The notes under the pieces: generated by a model
Database searches by the model: none
The model's input: only the letters and a program-made list of their open reading frames with translations
Told to the model about the DNA's origin: nothing
Made by a program: the position numbers and the translations under genes
DNA from: Seminavis robusta
Lineage: Eukaryota; Bacillariophyta; Bacillariophyceae; Naviculales; Naviculaceae
DNA length: 50,802 bases
Assembly (NCBI GenBank): GCA_903772945.1
Contig: CAICTM010000730.1
Coordinates: forward strand, 1 to 50,802
Direction: 5' to 3'
Shown: positions 32,211 through 41,239 of the stretch, piece by piece
Numbering within the stretch: the stretch's first letter is position 1
Layout of the letters: each line of letters begins with the position of its first letter

Positions 32211-34460
32211 TCATTGGAAGTCCATCCACTGCATCCACTGCACCCAGGCATGTTCCGGAACAAAAGTGGGGTGACAGCTGATACAGACTCCATCGTAGAC
32301 AGCCTCGTTGGTTATGGGCCTCGTTTCGGAGAAAGAGACTGCGTGTGTCCTCATTCCGCACTGGTCGCAAAGACCTTCGAGCAGGGCTATGGCTACACGC
32401 AGTTGTTCCGCATCTTCCCGCTCCCTAGCAACTTGTTCCGGGGTACACGTGAGCGGAGCAAATGCCCGGCTTTCACGACGTAGCGTATTGCCCTTGCGTT
32501 TGTCGTGTTGATGCTCAAAACGTTTGACAAATTCGTCGATTGTCTTGTAGCCCACACCGTTTTCAATAACGTTGCGGATAGATCGCTCGTCAAGAGGGTC
32601 GCTACAGGTAGCCTTTTCGGACGACACAGAGCAGTCCATGACGGCAAACTTGAGTTTGGTAGGAAAGACCGGCACGCCGATGGTAACGGCAATGTAGAGC
32701 TCTAGGCAACACCACAACCGCGAGTAAATGTTTTGGTGCATCGTGGGAACGACCAGCATGAAACCACACGACATGTTTGGTTTGGATTGATTGCCGCTCT
32801 TGTGGAACAAATGTTCCTTTCGAGCCTTTTCAATCTCGCTCACATCTTGATTGCTGACCCGCAGAACTCTATTGTTCTTGAAATTGTGGAAAATCTCGAC
32901 GAAAGGCCCCCGCTTTGCATTCCTTCCCAGTTGTTGTCGGATGGTGACTCCATGGGCTATATTGTCATTCTGATAAAGACTCAGAAAGCAGACAAACAGT
33001 GGCGTGTGTGGGTCGACGACAGCCGTTTTCAGCGCAAAGAAAAACTCTAGGATTCCCTCGTACCAGCTGTGGGAGACCATTATTTCCACTTGCAATGGCT
33101 TTTGCTGGTTGATCAGCAACGCATACCCCATTTCTTTTTGAGCAGTCTTTGGGATAATTTGCTCCTTGACAAAAACATAGACAGAAACATCATCGCGTAA
33201 TGGCGAACAGATGTCTCTCGTTGCTGCCCCTTTGGACGAATCGGGTTTTAAAGCATCTGCATCAGGCGGATCGTAGTCGGCATGTGGGAGAAACCCGGTG
33301 TCCACGAGCAGTTGTCCAATCTGGCAAAGAGTGATCCCCCAAAATGGCGCCCGAACTCCACCCTTTTGAGGTTGACCGCCGAAGCCTTCCGAGAAACCAA
33401 GGAGATGAGCCTCGTCGCTGGCAACTGTGAGAATCCAGTCCTCTGACGCTGGTTGTCCCTTCAAGGTTTGGAATCGGACGATGCGTTCTCCCATAAAACA
33501 TCCATCGATTTCCTCTGATGCGGAAGAAGGGAGCCGCCCAAATCCAATGGTTTCATTGGGACCTAAGATGATTTCGTCCCACCAGTCCATTTTACGCCTT
33601 TTGTTCTGTATCCATTTTTTAATATTCCAGGTCCGAAAATCACAGCTGTATGAACGGTGTGCTCGATGCACAGATCGGCAGTGTTCGTTGACGACAACAC
33701 GATCATGGTCCCACCAATTGGCGCCATGACCAATGAATGCTGGTGCAGATAATCTTTCATGATTCGGTGGACCAAGCAAGCTGGCAGCCTGCTTGGATGC
33801 CTCTGAGCCAGATTGCAGGGCAAATCCCAGTGTATGCTCTCCTTTACCTCTCGGTACCAAGTGGTGTCTTTTGCTAGCGCTCGAGAATCCAAATTCATTG
33901 TTACAAAATGCTTGCGTGCTAGCTTCCATACTGTTGAGGAGGCATATGACACGGAGAGGTTGGGCGGTCACATTTTGAAAAACCATGACTGTTCCATCCG
34001 TGCGTAGGTGACAGCGCTCCTGATTGCACTGGACCAATCGTTCCCTGTTTGCCCGTGGTGGTGGTAGTTCAGCAATATCCTGGGCGCCATCCGAAGCAAA
34101 TCTCCCTTCTTCCTGTTGCAACCAACTCGCTACATTCTCGACGATTTGTGTCAGTCCACAAGATATATGCCAGTCGTTGGCAAAGAATGGAATGACATCC
34201 CACAAAGGCGAAGGTCCACTTCTTCCGAGTTTGGGATGGTGTGGATGGTCCACCAAAAGTACCTGGGGTGACTTGAAGGGGTACTTTTCCCTGTAGCGAA
34301 TGTCAATGGCCCATTTGCGGGTTGTTGTGGACAAGTCCACCCTTAGCCTTCCTGTCGCCAGAAAGGTTTCCTGCGACTCGGGTGGGAAAGTGGCCAACTC
34401 TGCCACAGAGGACTTACTACAAAAGTCGTTTAGCTCCTTTTGAAGGCGTCTCTTGCACAT
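32211..34460 (-). CDS. E2/UBC-like domain plus TIR-like domain protein
   Basis: An intronless 749-aa protein. Residues about 1-120 look like a ubiquitin-conjugating (UBC/UEV) fold: an N-terminal helix, a WAIDIRYREKYPFKSPQVLL strand pair with the YPF..P signature, HPHHPKLG, then PLWDVIPFFANDWHISCGL. The catalytic-Cys position before the W looks replaced, so it may be an E2 variant. The middle (about 140-450) is unassigned. Residues about 458-600 carry MVSHSWYEGILEFFFALKT, FVCFLSLYQND and YSRLWCCLELYIAVTIG. That resembles the TIR-like domains of algal and plant proteins (SHxW start, SRLWCxxE helix). A C-terminal CDQCG ... GVCISCH pair suggests a zinc ribbon. A role in ubiquitin-linked stress or immune signalling is an inference. 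Confidence 0.65.
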   Translation of the reverse strand: MCKRRLQKELNDFCSKSSVAELATFPPESQETFLATGRLRVDLSTTTRKWAIDIRYREKYPFKSPQVLLVDHPHHPKLGRSGPSPLWDVIPFFANDWHISCGLTQIVENVASWLQQEEGRFASDGAQDIAELPPPRANRERLVQCNQERCHLRTDGTVMVFQNVTAQPLRVICLLNSMEASTQAFCNNEFGFSSASKRHHLVPRGKGEHTLGFALQSGSEASKQAASLLGPPNHERLSAPAFIGHGANWWDHDRVVVNEHCRSVHRAHRSYSCDFRTWNIKKWIQNKRRKMDWWDEIILGPNETIGFGRLPSSASEEIDGCFMGERIVRFQTLKGQPASEDWILTVASDEAHLLGFSEGFGGQPQKGGVRAPFWGITLCQIGQLLVDTGFLPHADYDPPDADALKPDSSKGAATRDICSPLRDDVSVYVFVKEQIIPKTAQKEMGYALLINQQKPLQVEIMVSHSWYEGILEFFFALKTAVVDPHTPLFVCFLSLYQNDNIAHGVTIRQQLGRNAKRGPFVEIFHNFKNNRVLRVSNQDVSEIEKARKEHLFHKSGNQSKPNMSCGFMLVVPTMHQNIYSRLWCCLELYIAVTIGVPVFPTKLKFAVMDCSVSSEKATCSDPLDERSIRNVIENGVGYKTIDEFVKRFEHQHDKRKGNTLRRESRAFAPLTCTPEQVAREREDAEQLRVAIALLEGLCDQCGMRTHAVSFSETRPITNEAVYDGVCISCHPTFVPEHAWVQWMQWMDFQ

Positions 34461-34979
34461 GTTGCTGGTGGGAGCTCTGTTGGATAATGGAGTGCATCAG
34501 GAAAATGAAGCAGAGAGGAGAGAGGAAAGCCGACAGTCCGTAAGTTTTCCAGCTCCGATTATCGTTTGGCCTCTAGCTAGTACAAAGCCTACCGTACCGA
34601 CGCACCACTAGCAGTACCGATACGTCAAGTTAAGGCTTTGGATACGGTCCCGGGTACCGCTAAAGGTACGGTCCCGGTTACCGGAACCGGTGCCGTGCCA
34701 GTATCCACGTCTCAATATCAGTTGTTTGTACGTGGAGCAGTAAAAACAAAAAAATGAGGGGTTGATTTTCTTTTTTCCAAAAACGACGTCGCAGCACATT
34801 ACTTGGACCCGGACCACCAGTACTGTACAACTACAAGTGTAACTCAACAGCCGCCATTGCTTGTTGGTTGTACGCGGTTACTGCCACCAACATGGCGACC
34901 AATTCATTCCACACCCGTTGATTTCTTCTGGCCTGACAAGTGATATTGTTGCAGAGCAGATACTGTGCTTCTTGGATAG
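34461..34979. other. intergenic with palindromic GTAC/CCGG cluster
   Basis: About 520 bp upstream of both the E2-like gene (minus) and the broken Cys-rich gene (plus), so it is a divergent upstream region. The block 34640-34705 is dense in GGTACC, CCCGGG and CCGG palindromes. Confidence 0.4.
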
Positions 34980-35961
34980 GAGCTGAGAAACTGCCTGGCT
35001 GTGGACGAGCTTTGCCAGCAGAATCACCTAAAGAACTACTTTTGCACTGGTCATGGTAGCAAGCTGGAATCCCAAACGAAGCTTCGCAAAGCGCTCCACA
35101 AAGAGATAGTGGACAGCCACAGGGGGAGTTTCTGGGGGAGTCGCTATACCAAGACTGTGTGTCGCAGTTATCAGCGAAAGCGATTGGAGTGCGCAGATGC
35201 GCAGATTGTATTCACAATGTTATAGGCGAGAAGCTACCGGCGGGCAAGAAACTTCGTTGCCAGCAATACTGTGATAGGTTCGTGTGGAAGCACGAGTTGA
35301 AAGAGTGCGGAATATGCAAGGAAACAAGCTGTAAGGACATGGAAACCTGTCGTACCATTGGGAAGTGCGATTTTTGTCCTCGAGGTTTCGACGGCGTGTG
35401 CGCCAATTGCTCACCAAGTACCGGTACGTTTCACCGCGAAAAATGCCTCAGTTTACACATCCGGTATGTGGTCACCTGGAGCCTGCACACTGCTCTATTT
35501 GTCACATTGGAATTGGATGTCGAAATGCGGACGATGTGGAGCGATGTTTTCGCGAGGAGGCCTCGTGGTCATTCAGTTGCAGTTCCTGCCAAAACGACTT
35601 TTGCAAGGATTGCAGGAGAATTTTTTTTTGTTCCATGTGTGAGACTTCGTTTTGTTGCGGTTGCAGGGAATATTTTGTTTGTGATTGTTGTTCCAGCGAC
35701 CATTGTCTTTCCCATGGAGATCCCGCTACGTGGGAGTATCTTGGGCATGGGGACGAATTGGATGAGTACCGGCATGAGAAATATTCATACGGCATGTGCT
35801 ACTGTGTCGACGAGTTGGCTACAGAGTTGTGTGCGGCGTGTTGCGTCAAAGCTGGTCTTTGTCGAATTTGCCCCCCTTGTGGATTCGGGCTCTGTTGTTT
35901 GGCCTGTGATCGTGGTTTTGAATTCTGCAGCTGCACGGGTGTGTCACGATATACACCATAA
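34980..35961 (+). pseudogene. Cys-rich zinc-binding protein gene broken by two frameshifts
   Basis: Three frames hold consecutive pieces of one Cys/His-rich protein. Piece one (about 34980-35195) encodes TKLRKALHKEIVDSHRG and SYQRKRLECAD. An 8-bp tandem duplication (GCGCAGAT at 35191-35198 and 35199-35206) then shifts the frame; dropping one copy would make the join continuous. Piece two (to about 35450) has CIHNV, CQQYCDRF, CGICKE, CDFC and CANC. Piece three (to TAA at 35961) has CGHLEPAHCSIC, CSSCQNDFCKDC, CSMCETSFCCGC, CDCC and CRICPPCG. A second shift near 35440-35456 is explained by loss of one base. No in-frame ATG precedes piece one, which has TAG at 34977. Multiple CxxC pairs indicate zinc binding. 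A recent pseudogene, or assembly errors, are the options. Confidence 0.65.
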
Positions 35962-36463
35962 ACCGACCCCTCGAGAAAAGGCAATTCGACGACACAGCTA
36001 CAGTTCAAGTCGTCCGTCATGGGTACCAAGAAGAGTACAGAGAAGCTCATCTCTTTGAAAAGTATGCACCGGCATAGATTCCGGAACTTAATGAAGTGGA
36101 CTTGAGCTGAATACCTGGCCCAGATCTACTTTGAAACTGAAGCCCCTCGCATAAGCTAAACAGTTGGTCTTAGAACTTACGGATCCACAAAGAAGTTGTT
36201 TCGTGACGAGAGAATGGATCACATCTTTGGGAAGGTGAAAAATAAACTTGTTTGGATGACCCAGCCACCGCATTGAATGATTGACTCGTTCAAGGAATAC
36301 CGAATTGATCGATTTGCCAATCACCGAGGCAAAGGAAGTTGCGATTTTGGAAGGTTCGCAAGAAACTGTGAAGATTCACACTCGATTGACGAAGCTCGCA
36401 TCGTTTGGTTGCTTCATGGGCATAGGCATGCTATGCGGATTGTCGAAACATGCATTCATTTCA
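35962..36463. other. intergenic, convergent
   Basis: About 500 bp between the Cys-rich pseudogene and the 3' end of the bestrophin gene. Nothing recognised. Confidence 0.4.
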
Positions 36464-38158
36464 TCATTCATGACCAGCCATGTTTTGCCCATTGACCGCT
36501 CTTCTGCGTTTGTCGTTTTGTGGAACAGAGATGTTGGATGGAGGGCAAGATTTAGCGGCCACCACCCATCTCGATGCCGCTCCAAAGTTCAACTCGGAAA
36601 CCAGCACATCTACTCGAATATTCTGTCCAGGATATCCTTCGACACCAAATGGATCCAAAAAGGACTTTGAAAGTTCCAATAACCCCTTGTAAAATAGCGT
36701 GAGCAGTCCCGTGAGTGGAATGGAAAGACTTCCCATGCCACTGTAGAGCGAAAAGGGCGCCAGTACCAGCAAACTATCGACCAGGACCTGGACCAAATGC
36801 ACGTATGCCAACGGCATGCGTCCCGAATACAGATCCCCGAGATTAAAGTATTCCCCTCGCAGCATTGTGAGTTGTCGCAGTATGTTTTCCTCCAATCCAT
36901 TGTTGGGTTTGCCACTACTACCGTGGCCCAATAGTTCCAAATCGAGTCCCTCCATAATGTAGAGACCTACCCATTCCATCAAAACATATGTGTATTGTGT
37001 GGGTGGTAGTCCCGATTCCAATAAGGCATCGGCTTCCTCGTGCGTCAATTCTCCCACATTGGCCAACCCTCGGAGTCCTTCGGGAGTGAGCAGCATGGGT
37101 CCGAATTCGTGTTCCTCCACATTTTGAGGGGCGTGATGTTTGTCCTTCCCATCCGCCAAACCATCGGAAACAGTGGGAGTTGCAGCCCAGAAGAAGGAAT
37201 GACTGTATTATATTACCAAAAGCAAGCAAAAACCAAATGGCGCAGGATGGGTTGTTGTTGTTGTTGATCAGAAGCAAGAATACCACAGTATGTTCTCCAG
37301 ACAGCACAGGCAGACAGCATTATCATTATAGACTCACCTTTTTCGAATCAGCCGTGTCACCCGTGCCACCAACTCTTGCGACGCTTCCGAGTTGGCATAT
37401 TCCTTATTGACGCCCATGGTGACCAGCATGCAGATATCATTGATCCGTCCTTGAATGGCTCGTGTCGTAAAGTATACCGATCTCCAATGTTTGTAGGCTT
37501 CTGCCGTGAAGAATGTGAGAATAAAGGTCGTCAAGGTAACCTGATAATCCCACACGGCATTCAATCCGGCCAATTGTTGAATCACGGGATCCTCCGAAGG
37601 TGGAATGGCCAGAAGCGGCCACGAGGATTCCGACACGGAATGGACAAACCGATCCACACCAATGCCCACCAGCATGTTGAGTACGACGGGTACAAATGCC
37701 AACGATAACACGGTGCCACGCCATTGCGACCACAGCCAGAGTGCATCGGGTTCGTACTCGCGCATCACGGGTCGATTGGCCTTGTCACTGACAGCCCAGG
37801 ATACCAAGGTTTCCAGTTGCCCTTGCTTCCAGCCGGGGGACGATGGTTGTCCGGCAGAGTAGGGCGTGCCATTGTTATTGTTATTACGTTGACGCCGGAA
37901 ATTAGTAATACTACCATTCGGTGGTAATGTACTACCATTTGGTGGTGGGAGACTGGAATGCAGTTGCCAATGATAGTTTCTTCCAGATTGAGGATGATGT
38001 TGAGGATGTGTCGTTGGGATAGAATATCGATACGGGGGTATCCTTGACGGCAGAGAAAACGAGCTTGCTCGGATAGCAAAAAGAAGGCATGCTGCCAGGA
38101 ATCGGTATCCCAGGGCAGTGGAAGGATATCGGAGGTACATTCGTTTTGGACTGCTCAT
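36464..38158 (-). CDS. bestrophin-like anion channel, plastid-targeted
   Basis: Two exons, 38158-37338 and 37202-36464, joined across a 135-bp GTGAGT...ACAG intron, give 519 aa. The N-terminus has a hydrophobic signal (FLAACLLFAI) followed by RASSFSLPS, which fits the ASAF-type bipartite plastid targeting signal of diatoms. A low-complexity linker with poly-Asn follows. Bestrophin features are the transmembrane segment GTVLSLAFVPVVLNMLVGIG, WDYQVTLTTFILTFFTAEAY, and in exon 2 the block SLYSGMGSLSIPLTGLLTLF with FLDPFGVEGYPGQNIRVDVL, typical of the family's Pro-rich C-terminal segment. Algal thylakoid bestrophins pass chloride or bicarbonate and support the carbon-concentrating mechanism; that role is inferred by family. 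The family assignment is fairly secure. Confidence 0.8.
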
Positions 38159-38692
38159 GGTTTTTCTAAAGGTAACGTTATTACGACGGAGGATCGCTTC
38201 GACCTATTCCCAAGCCATCAAATCATCGCTTTGATCATTGCGGCGATGGCAGCTTCCGGCAGTTGGCTTGGCATCGGAACATTTTTGCCGAGACGTCAGT
38301 GCTGTCATTGTTGATGCCAACAAATAATACAGCAAGACAGTGAAAACATAACGTTTTATAGCTTTGACGATCGACGAAGTCTCTGATCTTTTGCTGCTCG
38401 CCATCATGATGGGAATCGTACCGGTACGGGTACGCCGCCGGACAGCCAGCAGATATTCAGAGATATGCAAACTACCGGTACGATTTATATCAGTATATCG
38501 ATCAATGCAACTCAGTTCCTCCTCACTAAGTTTTGAGAACAGGGGGGAAACCAACGCTTTCTGTGTATCATTATGGCTCCCAAATGCATCCATGCGGGAC
38601 GTCCTGCTTCCTTGCAATGGTATTGCCACCGAGGTGCCTGCCCTAGAGGTGAGGAATTCTGACGCCGACATTGAAAGATCGCAGACCAGCCA
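38159..38692. other. intergenic, nothing recognised
   Basis: About 530 bp upstream of the bestrophin gene; it should contain its promoter. Short frames only. Confidence 0.35.
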
Positions 38693-38770
38693 CTTGCCTG
38701 GATCGAACCCATGACCTCATGCAGATTGGCCATGCTCTTCAATGCTACCACCACCATGCAAGCTGCCAAC
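38693..38770 (-). pseudogene. tRNA-Ala-like pseudogene
   Basis: Read on the minus strand, the 3' half GCATGAGGTCATGGGTTCGAT is identical to the intact tRNA 186 bp or more downstream in plus coordinates, and GTTGGCAGC matches its D arm. The acceptor stem and the anticodon region do not pair, and the T stem is damaged (ATGGG against CCAGG). It is a decayed duplicate. Confidence 0.6.
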
Positions 38771-38897
38771 AGGGACCAACAATAATAGGCTACGCTAAAC
38801 AAAATTAAGAGAAACTCTCATCAGCAGCCAAATCAAATCCAGAGTTACCAAAATGCCTCTGTTTGAGTCTGCTACACTAAAGGTGGCCAAAAAACTT

Positions 38898-38939
38898 CCA
38901 CAGCACAGCACAAATGGTCCACAGCACAGCACAAATGGT
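38898..38939 (+). repeat. 21-bp exact tandem repeat, two copies
   Basis: CCACAGCACAGCACAAATGGT occurs twice in direct succession, just beyond the 3' end of the tRNA gene. Confidence 0.95.
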
Positions 38940-38955
38940 CCAAAAGAAGCCACAT

Positions 38956-39042
38956 TGGACATTATGGGAATCGAACCCATGACCTCATGCATATTAGCTC
39001 ATTGTTGCTAAGCATGCGCGCTGCCAACTGCGCCAAACGCCC
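38956..39042 (-). tRNA. tRNA-Ala(AGC) with a 14-nt intron
   Basis: On the minus strand every arm pairs. The acceptor is GGGCGTT with AATGTCC, including G3-U70, the alanine identity pair. The D stem is GCGC/GCGC with AGTTGGCA in the loop. The anticodon stem is CATGC/GCATG, with loop TTAGCA...T reading anticodon AGC (39009-39007). The variable loop is AGGTC and the T arm ATGGG-TTCGATT-CCCAT; the discriminator is A. A 14-nt intron (39005-38992) sits one base 3' of the anticodon, the canonical nuclear position. The A box (TGGCGCAGTTGG) and B box (GGTTCGATTCC) are good. A TTTT terminator lies 10 bases downstream (CAAAAG on the plus strand). The mature length would be 73 nt before CCA. Confidence 0.88.
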
Positions 39043-39049
39043 GATGGTG

Positions 39050-39550
39050 TTTTTCCTTGCTTCTGACATCTAGGCTGACACCTGGGTTTATTACCCATAC
39101 CTCTGACATCCATAATCCCTCCCATTCATGTCAAAAATGAAATCATTGTTGATTGTCCTTTCATCCCCCATCCATCCCAAAAGACACGATTGTTGTTGGA
39201 GCTGGTGTTTTCCTTGCTTCTGACAACTTGGCTCACACCAGACTTTATTACCCACACCTCAAACATCCATTCTCCTTCCTTTTCATGCAGAAAATCATTG
39301 TTGATTCTCGCTTCATTGCCCGTTCATCCCAACACAACTGGATTGTTGTTTCAACCTTTTCCTTGCTTCTGTCACCTTGGTTCACACCTCACATTGTCAA
39401 CGACACCTCAACGATCCATTCTCCTACCCAGTCATGCCGAAAATGAATGTTGGTACGGTTGTGTCATTCCCCGTGCCACCCAAGACAACTTGATGGATAT
39501 TGGAGCCATTTTCCTTGCTTCTGACATCATGGCCGACAACTTCTGGGTTC
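39050..39550 (+). repeat. minisatellite, about 3.3 copies of a roughly 150-bp unit
   Basis: Each unit begins TTTTCCTTGCTTCTG (about 39052, 39209, 39357 and 39509) and continues with GGCTSACACC-like sequence, ACATCCAT, a TTCATGyC/AAAATGAA block and CATCCC. Copies are about 70-80% alike by eye. Some frames stay open through it, but they are products of the repeat. It starts about 10 bp upstream of the tRNA gene. Confidence 0.75.
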
Positions 39551-40655
39551 CGTGCTGTTGCCACCAGAGGGGGACTTGTACCCGTAGGTTGAAGAAACAA
39601 TTTTCTTTGCCTGAACTCGCACATGATTCCAGAATACATCTGAAACCCTAGCTAGTCATGCAACATCACCGTTCTCTTGGAGAAACCCAGATGTTGCCTC
39701 CTCACCAAAAGAGAGCCACCACATTTCCTTTGCCGGGATTGCCGAGAGGAACGCACTGCAGGATAAAATGGTAGAAACAGCATTCCTAGCCACCACTGCC
39801 TTGCACTCATCCCACCGTCGAATCACGCTTTCCTCTCTCAAGACACCTGTCTCCTTTCGGCCGTTTCGTTGCTCTCAACTTGTCACGGCGATACCAGACG
39901 CCATTGCGGCTTGACCCGTGGCATACCATGCACTAACAACCCCATTGCAGGGTTGATTGCATCGCGAGGGTATCCGTCCTCTTGACAGCGCGGTAGCAAT
40001 TTGAGTGTTTCTGGAGATTGAAGGTATCCACGCAACATACCGTCTGCACCGCGGCGATGGCTTCCAACCAACAAAGATAGCACTTCCAACGAAGTATCGC
40101 TGAAGAACCGATCGCCAGCTATTATCCTCTGCTGCGCGTAGTCGGTCCGTCGCTGTCGGTGGTGGTATGACCTCGAAAGTGAAGTAGTGCCTATTCATTT
40201 CATGTTGGTTCTGTGTGTGTAAGGCAATTTTTACATTTGCCCCACAGCCAACTATACGACCAACACCGAACAAACCAAACCAAAGGTAGCGTACAAACCA
40301 AACCAAAGGTAGCGTGTCGTGGTCGGGCAGGTAATTTTGGTGAGAATGTCGAAGGAAATTCTAAAGAGGTGAGCTTCGTTGGCGGAGATTTTTGTTTTCC
40401 TGACTCAGAAGAAGAATTGAGATTGTTTCTTTGAACCCTTGCTGCCATTATGACTCTACAAAGTTGGCAAGCTGGCTACGGTAGCTACTAGCTAGTAGCT
40501 AGCTAATCAAAGTTTGCGAGGAAGAAGAAAGAGACAACATCATTTGTTTTCTGTTGCTGTCATTGGCGGCAGAACCAGAACGAAAAGAAACGGCCATCTG
40601 GCCACTGGATCTTTCCACGCACGAATGAGATCTTTTCTTCTTCCTGCTGGTACCT
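39551..40655. other. intergenic; fragment of a possible old coding region
   Basis: About 1.1 kb. Two overlapping minus-strand frames at 39875-40306 give plausible but unmatched peptides, for example LQSPETLKLLPRCQEDGYP in one frame. This could be a decayed exon but I cannot name it. A short direct repeat ACAAACCAAACCAAAGGTAGCG occurs at 40266-40313. Confidence 0.35.
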
Positions 40656-41069
40656 GGTACCAGGACGGTTAAGTAAAAGTTGACTTTTGGGAAAATGGGG
40701 TTTTCGAAAGGAAAAGTGTTGAAGTTTTGAATTGTTAGATTTAACAGCACTGAAACTGTTGAAATTGGTTCAACACTGTTGAATATCCTTTAAACACTAA
40801 TTCAACAGAGATTTAACATTTTTCAACAGCGATTCAACACATATTCAACAACTTCCACACTTCCACTGACTATAGATTCAACAGTAATTCAACAGGGTTT
40901 CAACACGATTCAACACTTATTCAACAGTTTTTCAACAATTATGAACCTCTTTTCAACACTTTTCAACAAGGGTGAAAAGTAGACAACTTGTTTAAGAATA
41001 GGGGAACCTTCAAGTCCAGTTTACCCAAAAATCCAACTTTTTCCACTTTTGCTTAACCGTCCAGGTACC
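40656..41069. mobile_element. MITE-like element with terminal inverted repeats and TTCAACA-rich core
   Basis: The left end GGTACCAGGACGGTTAAG (40656-40673) is mirrored by the right end, whose reverse complement is GGTACCTGGACGGTTAAG (41052-41069), with one mismatch. The similarity continues inwards on both sides (AAGTAAAAGTTG against AAGCAAAAGTGG, then TTTTGGG). The core (about 40768-40970) holds 13 copies of TTCAACA in irregular spacing, plus a few GTTGAA complements on its left side. There is no coding frame, so if mobile it is non-autonomous. Because GGTACC is itself palindromic and common in the region, the exact end and any target duplication are uncertain. Confidence 0.6.
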
Positions 41070-41239
41070 ACTCCACTGGCAACTTCTACAGCGGGCGGAG
41101 GGTGATTGCTTCCGTTTGATCAGTCTCATGGCATCCACATCAAAAGCCATTCAGAACTTAGTTTTGTGCTTCCATTGTACCAGCATTATCTGCTGAATTG
41201 AAGGGTAGCATTGCACTATCTGTTGAATTGATCGGTGCC

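Noticed and set aside
39190..39651. 153-codon plus-strand frame in the minisatellite
   Set aside because: The frame follows the repeat units (SLLLTTWLTPDF and SLLLSPWFTPHI-like echoes) and is best explained by the repeat, not by a gene.
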